A stretch of 64,000 bases of DNA. Source: Paenibacillus pectinilyticus (GTDB taxonomy: Bacteria > Bacillota > Bacilli > Paenibacillales > NBRC-103111). The DNA is taken from the NCBI RefSeq assembly GCF_001700435.1, contig NZ_LYPC01000014.1, positions 248,001-312,000 on the forward strand. The letters are read 5' to 3'. A program made the translations under genes and the position numbers. Within the stretch, counting starts at the first letter, position 1; every line of letters begins with the position of its first letter. The notes under the pieces are model-generated. The model searched no databases. It saw nothing but the letters and a program-made list of their open reading frames with translations, and was not told the origin of the DNA. This document shows positions 32,517 to 41,501 of this stretch, in pieces.

Positions 32517-34010
32517 ATGATTATTTTTCTGATTGAAGATGAAATCCTCGCATTAGAAGAGCTTGAACACCTCTTAGTGCCATACTCGGAACATCATACA
32601 ATCCGATGTTTTGCAAGTGGAGAAAAAGCCGTTTTACATACTCAGAAAGAAGTTCCAGACATCGTAATTTCGGATATTCGAATGCCAAGGTTAAGTGGAC
32701 TAGAGACCTTGCAAAAACTCTTGGTAGTCAACCCTCAGCTGCAGGCCATTATGCTAAGTGGTTACACCGATTTCGAATATGCTCGAACAGCACTGAAACT
32801 TGGGGCTAAGGAATATTTATTAAAGCCGGTGAGTACAAAAGAATTATACAATCTTCTTGATCGACTAATTGAAACGGTAAAATTGGAAGAGCAGAAAAAC
32901 CAGATGGCGATGGATTGGTCTTTTAACCGAATGATCCGAGGCATAAATAAGAAAGATAATAAGAATAATTTGGATAAATTGGATGGGGATTGGATCATGG
33001 TTGCTACTCTACTTGAAAATTGGAATAGTGACAGTACTTGGTCAGGGATAGGACTTTATGAGAGTGAAGTTATGGATTGGGTTCAATTGCGATTCCAACA
33101 GCAGTCTAAATGCTTTGATGTAGATGGTCATCTCCGAATTTTCCTACTGCCTATGTTGGCTATAGAGAAGGAAAGTATCACGCGGCAGAAAATACAGCAA
33201 ATTCATGAGTATTTATTAGCTTCCAATAAGGTGATTCACACTGTTTACCACTTGAAAAAAGGAAATGAATCATTAGAGAGTGTGTATCATTCCAATATTC
33301 ATCTTCTTGAAAAGCAGGTTAAAATCGGGATTCCTACCTTCATGACAGAGGAGCAAGCTTCCAATTTAACTTTAGTTTGGGATAGCGCTAGGTTAATTGA
33401 AAAACATATACTGGAATCCGAGTATGCCAAACTGAACATTGAGTTGCGCCGAATGCTTGATAATCTAAAAAGGACTGGGGTGCCAATGAAGCAATCTTCT
33501 ATATTTCTTACTGATTTTGTTTATGCCATTAAATTTAATCTTTCTAAGAACAAATCAGACTTAGATCCTGTAAGTATGGAATCTGTGTATGATTTACTAA
33601 AAACGTGCGAAGATTATTCCAAACTTCATGATTGGTTACTAGCTAAATTGTCAGGAATGATGAAGGAAGTAGCGTCTGATTTGAATCAACCCAAGCAGGT
33701 GATTCCTTCTCTATTGGATTATGTGCAACAGCATTATAGTGATACGATTTATTTACAGGATTTTGCTGCTAAACATCATATGAGTGTGAGTCATTTATCC
33801 AAGATGTTTAAAGCGGAAACAGGTTCTAATTTCTCTGATTATATTTTGCAAGTAAGGATGATGAAGGCTCAAGAACTTTTAGATGGTGGGTACAAAAAGA
33901 TATCAGAAATTAGTAAATTAGTGGGTTACGAGGATCCAAAATTTTTTAGTCAAATTTTTAAGCGGTGGTCGGGGGTAACGCCTAATGAATATAAAAAGAA
34001 AGATAATTAA
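32517..34010 (+). CDS. Response regulator, YesN/AraC type
   Basis: The 497-residue protein starts after AAAGGAAG. Its receiver domain has Glu7 and Asp8 in FLIEDEI, phospho-acceptor Asp53 in VISDIRMPRLSG and the Lys in EYLLKPVS. The C-terminal AraC domain is complete (IYLQDFAAKHHMSVSHLSKMFKAETG and ISEISKLVGYEDPKFFSQIFKRWSGVTPNEYKKK). The last 26 nt overlap the start of a binding-protein gene in another frame, so the three genes kinase, regulator and binding protein appear co-expressed. The likely target is the conserved block before 35428 within the 132-bp repeat. Confidence 0.93.
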   Translation: MIIFLIEDEILALEELEHLLVPYSEHHTIRCFASGEKAVLHTQKEVPDIVISDIRMPRLSGLETLQKLLVVNPQLQAIMLSGYTDFEYARTALKLGAKEYLLKPVSTKELYNLLDRLIETVKLEEQKNQMAMDWSFNRMIRGINKKDNKNNLDKLDGDWIMVATLLENWNSDSTWSGIGLYESEVMDWVQLRFQQQSKCFDVDGHLRIFLLPMLAIEKESITRQKIQQIHEYLLASNKVIHTVYHLKKGNESLESVYHSNIHLLEKQVKIGIPTFMTEEQASNLTLVWDSARLIEKHILESEYAKLNIELRRMLDNLKRTGVPMKQSSIFLTDFVYAIKFNLSKNKSDLDPVSMESVYDLLKTCEDYSKLHDWLLAKLSGMMKEVASDLNQPKQVIPSLLDYVQQHYSDTIYLQDFAAKHHMSVSHLSKMFKAETGSNFSDYILQVRMMKAQELLDGGYKKISEISKLVGYEDPKFFSQIFKRWSGVTPNEYKKKDN

Positions 34011-35283
34011 TTGTTGCTTGTTAATCGTCTTACTTCTTTCGGGCTGTGAACAAAGACCAAGTGTTTCAGAGACCCAATTGAATCCTGACGAAAAACCGAT
34101 TGTTTTAACAATGTACCACTGGATGGGGACTGAAGCTGGAACTGCAGTCACGCGTATTAATGAACTCTTTCATAAAGAATATCCAAATATCAGTATTCAG
34201 TATGAGAATGCCCCTGTGGATCAATATCAAGGTGTGATAAAAACCCGATTTGTATCTGGGGATGCCCCCGATCTGATAGGTGTCTTTCCAGGCACGTGGA
34301 AAGATCCCTTTGTTAAATCAGGTTATTTAATGGACTTAACGGATAGTACATGGTCAGCGAAATTGGAAGATAAAGCCAGATCAACGATGATGACTGGTGG
34401 TAAATTGTATGCAATGCCTGTCGATCAAAATGCTATAGGCGTTATCTATAATAAAAAAGTGTTCAAGGATTTAAAGTTGACGATCCCGAAATCTTGGGAT
34501 GAATTTCTAGAGATGTGTGAAGCGATAAAGGTTTCCGGTTTGACGCCGCTTGCATTAGGTACCAAAGACATGTGGGTAACACAAATTATTCCTTTAGCGA
34601 TGGCGCCTTCTGCTATCTATCATGATCAACCTGATTTTGATAGAAGTATGTATCAGGGCAAAAGTTCTTTCTCTCGGTCGGCTTGGTCGAAAATGCTTAA
34701 AGATTATGGAGAACTTAATAAACGTGGTTTTTTTAACAAAGGCACATTGGGAGTTACCTATGATCAGATGATACATTTATTCGCAACGGAAAAAACGGCA
34801 ATGATGATCATGGGCACCTGGGCATTAAAACCCATTCAGCTTGAGAATCCGGATCTTGAGGTCGGTATGTTTCCGCTTCCTTACACAGACAAAGGTAAAG
34901 ATGCTTGGGTCTCCTCAGGCGTGAGCATTGGTATTGGTGCTTCAAGTACAACAAAGTATCCGGATGCTGTGAAGAAATATTTGGAATTTTGGGCTAAGCC
35001 TGAGATTAATGCTATGTTTCTAAAAGAAGCGAATGCCTTCACCACGTTTAAAGATGTGGATGTAGAATTAAATCCAGCTCAGAAAGAAATCGCCTCCTAT
35101 CTAAGTAATGGAACTTATAGTTTCTTGGATCAAAAATGGCCCCCAGGTGTACAAGATACCCTGTTTCAAGGTATCCAAAATTTACTTATTAACAGTGAAA
35201 ATTCACCAATTCAAGAGATTTTAAAGAACTTAGACGAAGTATTTAATAAGAATAAGTCCTCTATAGAGGTTATCCCAGAGTAA
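33985..35283 (+). CDS. Solute-binding lipoprotein, possible sensory partner of the kinase
   Basis: The ATG at 33985 lies inside the regulator gene behind GGGGG, and the product has a lipoprotein signal with LLSGC at Cys21; total 432 residues. The mature part (KPIVLTMYHWMGTEAGTAVTRINELFHKEYPNI) is a family 1 binding protein of MalE-like size. It is strongly similar over its length to the next gene's product, sharing YENAPVDQYQ, VFPGTWKDPFVK, DQNAIGVIYNKK and MAPSAIY. Its position in the kinase-regulator operon, ended by a terminator that starts within its last codons, suggests that it may serve signalling more than transport. That is inference; it could be a plain duplicate importer subunit. 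Confidence 0.88.
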   Translation: MNIKRKIINCCLLIVLLLSGCEQRPSVSETQLNPDEKPIVLTMYHWMGTEAGTAVTRINELFHKEYPNISIQYENAPVDQYQGVIKTRFVSGDAPDLIGVFPGTWKDPFVKSGYLMDLTDSTWSAKLEDKARSTMMTGGKLYAMPVDQNAIGVIYNKKVFKDLKLTIPKSWDEFLEMCEAIKVSGLTPLALGTKDMWVTQIIPLAMAPSAIYHDQPDFDRSMYQGKSSFSRSAWSKMLKDYGELNKRGFFNKGTLGVTYDQMIHLFATEKTAMMIMGTWALKPIQLENPDLEVGMFPLPYTDKGKDAWVSSGVSIGIGASSTTKYPDAVKKYLEFWAKPEINAMFLKEANAFTTFKDVDVELNPAQKEIASYLSNGTYSFLDQKWPPGVQDTLFQGIQNLLINSENSPIQEILKNLDEVFNKNKSSIEVIPE

Positions 35284-35397
35284 GAGTGATGGGGTAACCT
35301 TTTTTTTGCCTAACACCCCTAAATAAATAATATGAGCCTACCTGTTTTGGAAAATGTGTGTGCATTCAACAGTGTGAATCTCAATTACTATTAGAGA
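35266..35397 (+). repeat. 132-bp repeat, copy 2, with promoter for the second binding-protein gene
   Basis: This matches 13738-13869 over the same length. It spans the last codons and terminator of the first binding-protein gene and a conserved block up to 31 nt before the next gene. Within it, TTTTGGAAAATG and GTGTGCATTC / GTGTGAATCT (14 bp apart) look like regulator half-sites and TACTAT at 35386-35391 may be the -10. Confidence 0.75.
35268..35307 (+). terminator. Terminator overlapping binding-protein stop
   Basis: GGTTATCCCA pairs with TGGGGTAACC (one wobble) and is followed by eight T. Its 5' arm encodes the final residues of the upstream gene. Confidence 0.85.
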
Positions 35398-35427
35398 TGT
35401 AAGAGATATAAACAAGGAGGTCATTAT

Positions 35428-36762
35428 ATGACAACAGCAAAAAAGATTGGGATTACAACTTTCGCTACGGTTGCCTCATTATCCATGGTGTTAGCTGGAT
35501 GTGGGAACAATTCAACTTCCACGTCATCAACAACACCTAAAGCAACTGAGACGGCGACAAGCACTACGAAAGCTGTAAGCGATGCAAAACCGGTAACGCT
35601 GAAGATGCTTCATTTCTTGGAAGCAGAGGCGGGGCCAACGCTTAAGGATATCAATAAACGGTTTCATGAGAAATATCCAAATATTACAATTGAATATGAA
35701 AACGCTCCCGTTGATCAGTATCAAACACTTATCAGAACCCGTTTAGCATCAGGCGACGCTCCGGATATCATTGGGGTATTTCCTGGGACTTGGAAGGATC
35801 CATTTGTTAAAGCAGGTTATCTAATGGATCTCTCAGACAGACCTTGGGTATCCAGGTTGCAAGATGGTGCGAAGAATATGGAAAGTAAAGATGGCAAAGT
35901 GTATGGACTTCCTTTGGATCAGAATGCGATTGGGGTTATTTACAATAAAAAAATCTTCAAGGATCTAGGACTTTCGATTCCAAAGAATTGGGATGAGTTC
36001 TTGCAAGTAAGTGACAAAATTAAAGCAGCCAATATTATACCACTTGCACTAGGAAACAAAGATCTTTGGGTCACGCAATTAATACCATATGCAATGGCGC
36101 CATCTGCAATCTATCGTGATAATCCTAATTTCGACAAAGATATGTATGACGGTAAGTCCACTTTTGCAAATTCACCATGGAAGAAAATGATGGATGATTA
36201 TGCCATGCTGGATCAGAAGGGGTATTTCAACAAAGGCTCATTGGGTACCAATTATGATCAAATGGTTCAGCTCATGGCGACTGGCAAAGCAGCGATGGAG
36301 GTTATGGGGAATTGGGGATTGCCTCCAATCTTGGCAGCAAATCCGCAGGCGGATCTAGGGATGTTCCCATTGCCTTATGCTGAAGCTGGTAAAAAGGTAT
36401 ATGTATCCTCAGCGATTGCACTTGGATTAGGAGGATCAGCCGCAACGAAGCATCCAGATGAGGTCAAGATGTATCTTGATTTCTGGGCTGAAGCGGGTAA
36501 CAATGCTCAGCTTCTAACGCAAGCTAAATCATTCCCTGTATTTAAAGATGTAAATCCGGATCTGGATGCTACATTGAAAGAATTAGTTCCTTATCTGAAT
36601 GTTGGCACCTATAACTTCCTTGATCAGAATTGGCCGCAAGGTGTGCAAGATACCATGTTCAAAGATATTCAGAACGTAATGGTTGATGGGGGTAAAACGT
36701 TCACCATTGATAGCATGTTAAAGGATATGGATAAAGTATTTACCGATAAAAAAGGACAATAA
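35428..36762 (+). CDS. Extracellular solute-binding lipoprotein, family 1
   Basis: The 444-residue protein follows AAGGAGG and has a lipoprotein signal ending VLAGC (Cys25) and a Ser/Thr-rich linker. The mature sequence (PVTLKMLHFLEAEAGPTLKDINKRFHEKYPNITIEYENAPVDQYQ) parallels the preceding gene's product throughout, so the two arose by duplication. This copy heads the transporter operon with MalF and MalG permeases and a rhamnosidase, so it is the transport subunit. A hairpin after it likely raises its level over the permeases. The ligand is probably a rhamnose-containing oligosaccharide, judging from the GH78 gene. Confidence 0.92.
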   Translation: MTTAKKIGITTFATVASLSMVLAGCGNNSTSTSSTTPKATETATSTTKAVSDAKPVTLKMLHFLEAEAGPTLKDINKRFHEKYPNITIEYENAPVDQYQTLIRTRLASGDAPDIIGVFPGTWKDPFVKAGYLMDLSDRPWVSRLQDGAKNMESKDGKVYGLPLDQNAIGVIYNKKIFKDLGLSIPKNWDEFLQVSDKIKAANIIPLALGNKDLWVTQLIPYAMAPSAIYRDNPNFDKDMYDGKSTFANSPWKKMMDDYAMLDQKGYFNKGSLGTNYDQMVQLMATGKAAMEVMGNWGLPPILAANPQADLGMFPLPYAEAGKKVYVSSAIALGLGGSAATKHPDEVKMYLDFWAEAGNNAQLLTQAKSFPVFKDVNPDLDATLKELVPYLNVGTYNFLDQNWPQGVQDTMFKDIQNVMVDGGKTFTIDSMLKDMDKVFTDKKGQ

Positions 36763-36774
36763 TAAAATTAAAAT

Positions 36775-36810
36775 GGAGGTCAGGGGAGGGAGTTCATTCC
36801 CCTGGCCTTC
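36775..36810 (+). terminator. Intercistronic hairpin after binding-protein gene
   Basis: GGAGGTCAGGGGA pairs with TCCCCTGGCCTTC, with wobble pairs near the base. There is no T-run, so some read-through into the permease genes is expected. Confidence 0.55.
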
Positions 36811-36832
36811 ATCAAGATAAGAGGAGATCCGG

Positions 36833-37705
36833 ATGGAGAAACGTTGGGTACAGATGCTGTTTATATTGCCGGCCTTCGTGATATTTAGTGTGTTTATTGT
36901 TATTCCTATGTTGAGCAGCTTTTATTATAGTTTAACGGATTGGAATGGGTTAGATCCTGATGTTCATATCGTTGGATTCAAAAATTATAAGACGTTGCTT
37001 CATGACTCGGAAGTATGGATCAGCTTAAAGAACACGCTTTACTTTGCTATTTTAGTAACGATATTTCAAAATGTCATTTCGCTAGTTTTGGCGATGTTAG
37101 TAGATGGTACCAACTGGATCTTTAGATTTTTAAGAGTGCTATATCTAATTCCTGCTCTACTGAGTGCGTTGGCAATCGGTTACATTTGGAGTTATTTATA
37201 TAATCCGATTTTTGGTATTATTAATACGGTTCTTACGGATATGGGATTAAGTAACTTGACACAGGATTGGTTAGGTGATCCCAAATGGTCGATGTTTAGT
37301 GTTGTATTTACAAATATATGGCAATGGACGGGGTTGTCTTTGGTTATTTATTTAGCTGGTTTACAAGCCATTCCCGCTGATATGTATGAGGCCGCTGATA
37401 TCGATGGAGCTAGCAAATGGAAGAGATTTGTCCATATTACTTTCCCATTAATTGCACCATCTTTTACGATTAACATTCTTATCTCCATTATTGGAAGCTT
37501 TAAAGTGTTTGACATTATTTACGTTATGACAAAAGGTGGACCAGGTACAACTACCGAATCGCTTGCCATTCTTTTGTATAAAAAAGCATTTAATTTTAAT
37601 GAAATGGGTTACGGAACTGCAATTGCTGTCGTTATGTTTCTTATTATACTTGTCATCTCTATCATTCAATTGACAATCCTTCGAAGACGGGAGGTAGAAG
37701 CATAA
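36833..37705 (+). CDS. Sugar ABC transporter permease, MalF/UgpA type
   Basis: The 290-residue membrane protein begins with MEKRWVQMLFILPAFVIFSVFIVIPMLSSFYYSLTDWNG, a pattern shared by MalF/UgpA-like permeases, and has an EAA loop EAADIDGASKWKRF near 187. Its last segment ends TILRRREVEA. The stop codon shares one base with the next gene's start (TAATG), which shows tight co-translation. It pairs with the MalG-type protein and with the lipoprotein encoded upstream. No ATPase gene is present in the operon. Confidence 0.93.
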   Translation: MEKRWVQMLFILPAFVIFSVFIVIPMLSSFYYSLTDWNGLDPDVHIVGFKNYKTLLHDSEVWISLKNTLYFAILVTIFQNVISLVLAMLVDGTNWIFRFLRVLYLIPALLSALAIGYIWSYLYNPIFGIINTVLTDMGLSNLTQDWLGDPKWSMFSVVFTNIWQWTGLSLVIYLAGLQAIPADMYEAADIDGASKWKRFVHITFPLIAPSFTINILISIIGSFKVFDIIYVMTKGGPGTTTESLAILLYKKAFNFNEMGYGTAIAVVMFLIILVISIIQLTILRRREVEA

Positions 37706-38532
37706 TGATAGTAGCATGGGCAAGCAAAATGTTAGGACGATTTTTACTGTTAGTGTGGGGACTTATCGTTATTATCCCCCTTGCGATTCTTGTTACAGTT
37801 ACAGTGAAATCGCCTCAAGATTTATTGGAAACGACACTCGGGTTACCTAAAGTACTCATGTGGAGTAATTTCTCAGATGCTTGGAAGGCAGCAAACCTTG
37901 GTTTGGCTTTTGGAAATAGTTTGTTGATTACAGGAGTATCCATTGCAGGTGTGGTGTTTGTAAGTTCCTTTGCAGCTTATCCGTTGTCAAGAGTAAAGTC
38001 TAGGTTAACGAATTCATTTTACATGTATTTTATTGCAGGTATCATGATTCCGTTTCAATTAAGTATGATTCCATTGTACAAATTATTGAAGTTCCTACAC
38101 TTAATTAATACACATCAAGGTGTCATTATGATTTTTATTGCAATGACAATTCCACTCTCGATTTTCTTATACACAGGTTTCTTAAAAGGTGTGCCTAAAG
38201 AACTGGAAGATGCAGCACTAATAGATGGATGTGGTCCTTTTGGAACGTTTATTAGGATTATTTTCCCACTAATGAAACCTGTGACCTCGTCGGTTATTAT
38301 TACGAACAGTCTTTCGATATGGAATGACTTTTTAGTTCCGCTTCTCTTTTTGCAAGCAAGAACAAGTCGTACAATTCCGATGGCTATTTTCACCTTCACG
38401 GGACAATACAATAATAATTGGAACATGATTTTTGCAGCGATCTTACTGGGAACATTACCGTTAATTATTACTTTTTTAATCTTACAGAAGCATTTTATTA
38501 AAGGTATTGTGGGTGGCGCAGTTAAGGGATAG
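37705..38532 (+). CDS. Sugar ABC transporter permease, MalG/UgpE type
   Basis: The 275-residue protein has six likely membrane segments starting with LGRFLLLVWGLIVIIPLAILV, an EAA loop DAALIDGCGPFGTF near 171 and the ending KHFIKGIVGGAVKG. These are standard for MalG/UgpE-type permeases. It overlaps the MalF gene by one base. The rhamnosidase gene begins 80 nt after its stop, making the function of the operon uptake and breakdown of a rhamnoside. Confidence 0.93.
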   Translation: MIVAWASKMLGRFLLLVWGLIVIIPLAILVTVTVKSPQDLLETTLGLPKVLMWSNFSDAWKAANLGLAFGNSLLITGVSIAGVVFVSSFAAYPLSRVKSRLTNSFYMYFIAGIMIPFQLSMIPLYKLLKFLHLINTHQGVIMIFIAMTIPLSIFLYTGFLKGVPKELEDAALIDGCGPFGTFIRIIFPLMKPVTSSVIITNSLSIWNDFLVPLLFLQARTSRTIPMAIFTFTGQYNNNWNMIFAAILLGTLPLIITFLILQKHFIKGIVGGAVKG

Positions 38533-38612
38533 CTCAAAAGGTCGATTCATGATCGGTTAAATGACGCGATAACTGCACATTTAATATATTGTTGAGAGGT
38601 AGGCATCCACAA

Positions 38613-41360
38613 ATGAATATTACGAATATGTTAGTGCAATATTTGGAAAATCCTTTAGGGATTGATACAAAAAATCCGCTATTAAGCTATACGCTTGAGT
38701 CAGCGGAGCAGAATCAGTGTCAAACTGCGTATTATATGTTGGTATCTTCTACGAAAGAATTATTGCACAAAAACATTGGCGATATGTGGGATTCCGGGAA
38801 AGTAACTCATGAAAATAACTTTGCTATAGCGTATGGGGGAGCTCGACTTTTATCAAGGCAGGAACTGTTTTGGAAGGTTAAAGTTTGGGATAAGAACGAT
38901 ATGGAGTCAGAATGGAGCCAGACGGCTTCCTGGGAGATGGGGCTCTTAGAGCAGGAAGATTGGAAAGCACGCTGGATCGGACAAGGGGATACCGCTGACT
39001 GTAATAAATCTGCAGCTCCTCAAGTAGCAAGTGATTTTCTGGTATCTAATCCGAGCAGTGTAGCCAAAGCTCGAGCTTATGTGAGCGGACTGGGCTTATT
39101 TCAGGCGAGCATAAATGGCATCCAATTAGATGATACTTTTTTTAATCCAGGAGAGAGCGATTATTCTAAAACTATCTATTATGTCACATATGATATAACC
39201 CAGCAGTTGAAGAGCGGCACGAATGCGTTCGGGATCATAATTGGAAATGGGCAGTATGTTAATTTTAGAATTAACCCTACGATGATGTTGGATGAAATAA
39301 CGGAGTCTCCTGAACATCGCTACCAAAAAAATGATTCTAAATACGTAAGACAAGGACTTTACGGTGAGAAGAAAGTCCTCGCTCAAATCGAAGTTACCTA
39401 TGAGGATGGAAGCGTAGAAATTGTTGCTGCAACAGATCAGGCTTGGCAATTAACGGACAGTCCGATCACCTTTAACAACTGGTACGGTGGAGAAGATTAC
39501 GATGCGAGAGCGGAGATACGTGACTGGGACAAGCCTCTTGCAGATCGCACTAACTGGCAGCGGCCCGTCATTATGGAACCACCGATGGGAAATTTGAAAG
39601 CGAGAGAGTTTAAGGCCGTTCGAATCATAGAGAAATTACCTGCGGCTTCCGTCACAAGACTAGCGAATGGGAATTTACTTGTGGATATGGGTATAAATAT
39701 CGCGGGATTCCCTGAAATCGTACTTAAAGGTATGACAGAGACGGATAGAGGAACAGTCATTGAGATGTATCCAGCGGAGATATTGAATGAGGAGAAATCG
39801 TCTGTCGATCAGTCCTCTTGTACACAAAGCTGGAGCAAGAAATATCATTGCAGCATCAAGAACAGTTACACGGTAAAAGGAGATGGAGATGAAAGATGGC
39901 ATCCTTCATTTTGCTATCAGGGATTCCGGTATGTCGAAGTTTCCGGTTTTATATGGGAAGCAACTGTTGATCATTTTAATTGCTGTATCTTACGAGTTGC
40001 GAATGAGAAAACGGGGATGTTTGAAACCTCGGATCCAGTATTGAATCAAATTGATGAGATTACCAATCGTGCTATTGAAAGCAATATGTTTTTCTCATTT
40101 ACGGATTGTCCACAAATTGAAAAAATAGGTTGGTTAGAAACCACTCACTTGATGTTTCGGTCCATATCAGCGGGATACGACATCCGTTCATGGATCCCCA
40201 AAATTGTTCAAGATATGATCGATGCGCAGACGAACGATACAGATATCGAGAATGGGGATACCGAAGGGCTCGGATATATGCCTGCCATTGCACCAGAATA
40301 TTTTCGTATCGACGGTTTAAATCGTGATCCGAACTGGGGCGGAGCCTGCATCTTGACACCTTGGGAATATTATCAGATGTATGGGGACAGTTCCATATTA
40401 CAAAAGGCATACTCAACGATGAACGGTTATATCTCATATTTAGAAAATCAAACCCAAAATGGTCTGTTAGCGGGCTACGCCCAAATGGGCGACTGGGGAC
40501 AGTTACATGAAAATACCCCAGTAACACTGGTGGAAAATTGTGCTTACTATTACCTCTTGAGCACGATGGCTAAGATTGCAACATTGACAGGGCATTTTAC
40601 AGATGAAACGAAATTCTCCCAAAAGGCTGAAGAAGTAAAGGGGCAATTTCATCTGAATGCGGTGTGCTACCAACCCGAAAACCGGACGTATGGAAACGGC
40701 AGCCAAGCAAGCTATGGATGTGTTCTATTCAGCGGTATTGTTTTAGAAGAAAATCATAAGCTTGCGGTTAATCGACTTGTAGAAGCCGTCCAAATCCGTG
40801 ATTATCACCTTTCGTCAGGCGAAGTAGGTTTAAAACAAGTGTTTGCTTCGCTCGGGCAGTATGGGAAAAACGATGTTGTGTATAAAATGGTCATGAATGA
40901 TACCCAGCCAAGCTATAAATTCTTTGTTGATAATCATTTAACAACATTGCCAGAATACTGGAACTATGAGGAGTTATGGATGGGGATGGAAAGATCCAGA
41001 AATCATGCCATGATGGGGCATGTGAAAGAATGGCTTACATCCTATGTATTAGGAATACGTATGGCAGCACCGGGGTATCGCAGAATCATTATCGAACCAA
41101 CATTAACCCAGACAATTAACAAGGTAAAGGGTTGCGTAGTGAGCCAGTACGGTAAGATAAGTGCCGAGTATGACCGAAATGGTGAGGAAATCGTTTTAGA
41201 AGTAAAGATACCAATTGGAGCTACCGCAGATATTGGATTACCAAATATAGGTTCTGGGAAGTTAACTACGAATTGCACCAAATATATTACTCGAAAAATT
41301 GGGCAAACGTATTGGATTCACGCTGTGGGATCAGGGAGTTACACATTTTCATTGAAGTAA
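38613..41360 (+). CDS. Glycoside hydrolase family 78 alpha-L-rhamnosidase
   Basis: The ATG at 38613 has AGAGGTAGG 9 nt upstream; the earlier in-frame TTG codons lack a site. The 915-residue protein has the GH78 layout: an N-terminal beta domain (NPLGIDTKNPLLSYTLES), WDSGKV, a jelly-roll part with YVSGLGLFQASINGI and FNPGESDYSKTIYYVTYD, then the (alpha/alpha)6 catalytic domain with FTDCPQIEKIGWLETTH, MGDWGQLHENTP and YWNYEELWMG. In many family members the first motif is DCPQRDERLGW; here the acidic residues are fewer but the Glu of IEK is kept. There is no signal peptide, so it cleaves imported rhamnosides in the cytoplasm. A terminator follows. Confidence 0.88.
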   Translation: MNITNMLVQYLENPLGIDTKNPLLSYTLESAEQNQCQTAYYMLVSSTKELLHKNIGDMWDSGKVTHENNFAIAYGGARLLSRQELFWKVKVWDKNDMESEWSQTASWEMGLLEQEDWKARWIGQGDTADCNKSAAPQVASDFLVSNPSSVAKARAYVSGLGLFQASINGIQLDDTFFNPGESDYSKTIYYVTYDITQQLKSGTNAFGIIIGNGQYVNFRINPTMMLDEITESPEHRYQKNDSKYVRQGLYGEKKVLAQIEVTYEDGSVEIVAATDQAWQLTDSPITFNNWYGGEDYDARAEIRDWDKPLADRTNWQRPVIMEPPMGNLKAREFKAVRIIEKLPAASVTRLANGNLLVDMGINIAGFPEIVLKGMTETDRGTVIEMYPAEILNEEKSSVDQSSCTQSWSKKYHCSIKNSYTVKGDGDERWHPSFCYQGFRYVEVSGFIWEATVDHFNCCILRVANEKTGMFETSDPVLNQIDEITNRAIESNMFFSFTDCPQIEKIGWLETTHLMFRSISAGYDIRSWIPKIVQDMIDAQTNDTDIENGDTEGLGYMPAIAPEYFRIDGLNRDPNWGGACILTPWEYYQMYGDSSILQKAYSTMNGYISYLENQTQNGLLAGYAQMGDWGQLHENTPVTLVENCAYYYLLSTMAKIATLTGHFTDETKFSQKAEEVKGQFHLNAVCYQPENRTYGNGSQASYGCVLFSGIVLEENHKLAVNRLVEAVQIRDYHLSSGEVGLKQVFASLGQYGKNDVVYKMVMNDTQPSYKFFVDNHLTTLPEYWNYEELWMGMERSRNHAMMGHVKEWLTSYVLGIRMAAPGYRRIIIEPTLTQTINKVKGCVVSQYGKISAEYDRNGEEIVLEVKIPIGATADIGLPNIGSGKLTTNCTKYITRKIGQTYWIHAVGSGSYTFSLK

Positions 41361-41377
41361 AAATAATAGAGAAGAAG

Positions 41378-41412
41378 AAATGCCTGTGTTCATTCCAAAC
41401 AGGCATTTTTAA
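41378..41412 (+). terminator. Terminator after rhamnosidase gene
   Basis: AAATGCCTGT pairs perfectly with ACAGGCATTT over an 11-nt loop and is followed by more T. It closes the rhamnosidase operon. Confidence 0.85.
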
Positions 41413-41435
41413 TTGTATTCATATTCCTTAGTTAA

Positions 41436-41449
41436 TGGAAACGCCTACA
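41436..41449 (+). promoter_or_regulatory. Possible cre site before kinase gene
   Basis: TGGAAACGCCTACA is close to the CcpA cre pattern, with two mismatches. It lies 53 nt before the kinase start at 41502 and could bring the regulatory pair under carbon control. Confidence 0.35.
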
Positions 41450-41501
41450 AAGTGCTTAGGTGTGATTAATTGTTCTTGTGAGAGGGAAGGACTGATTCTA
41501 C

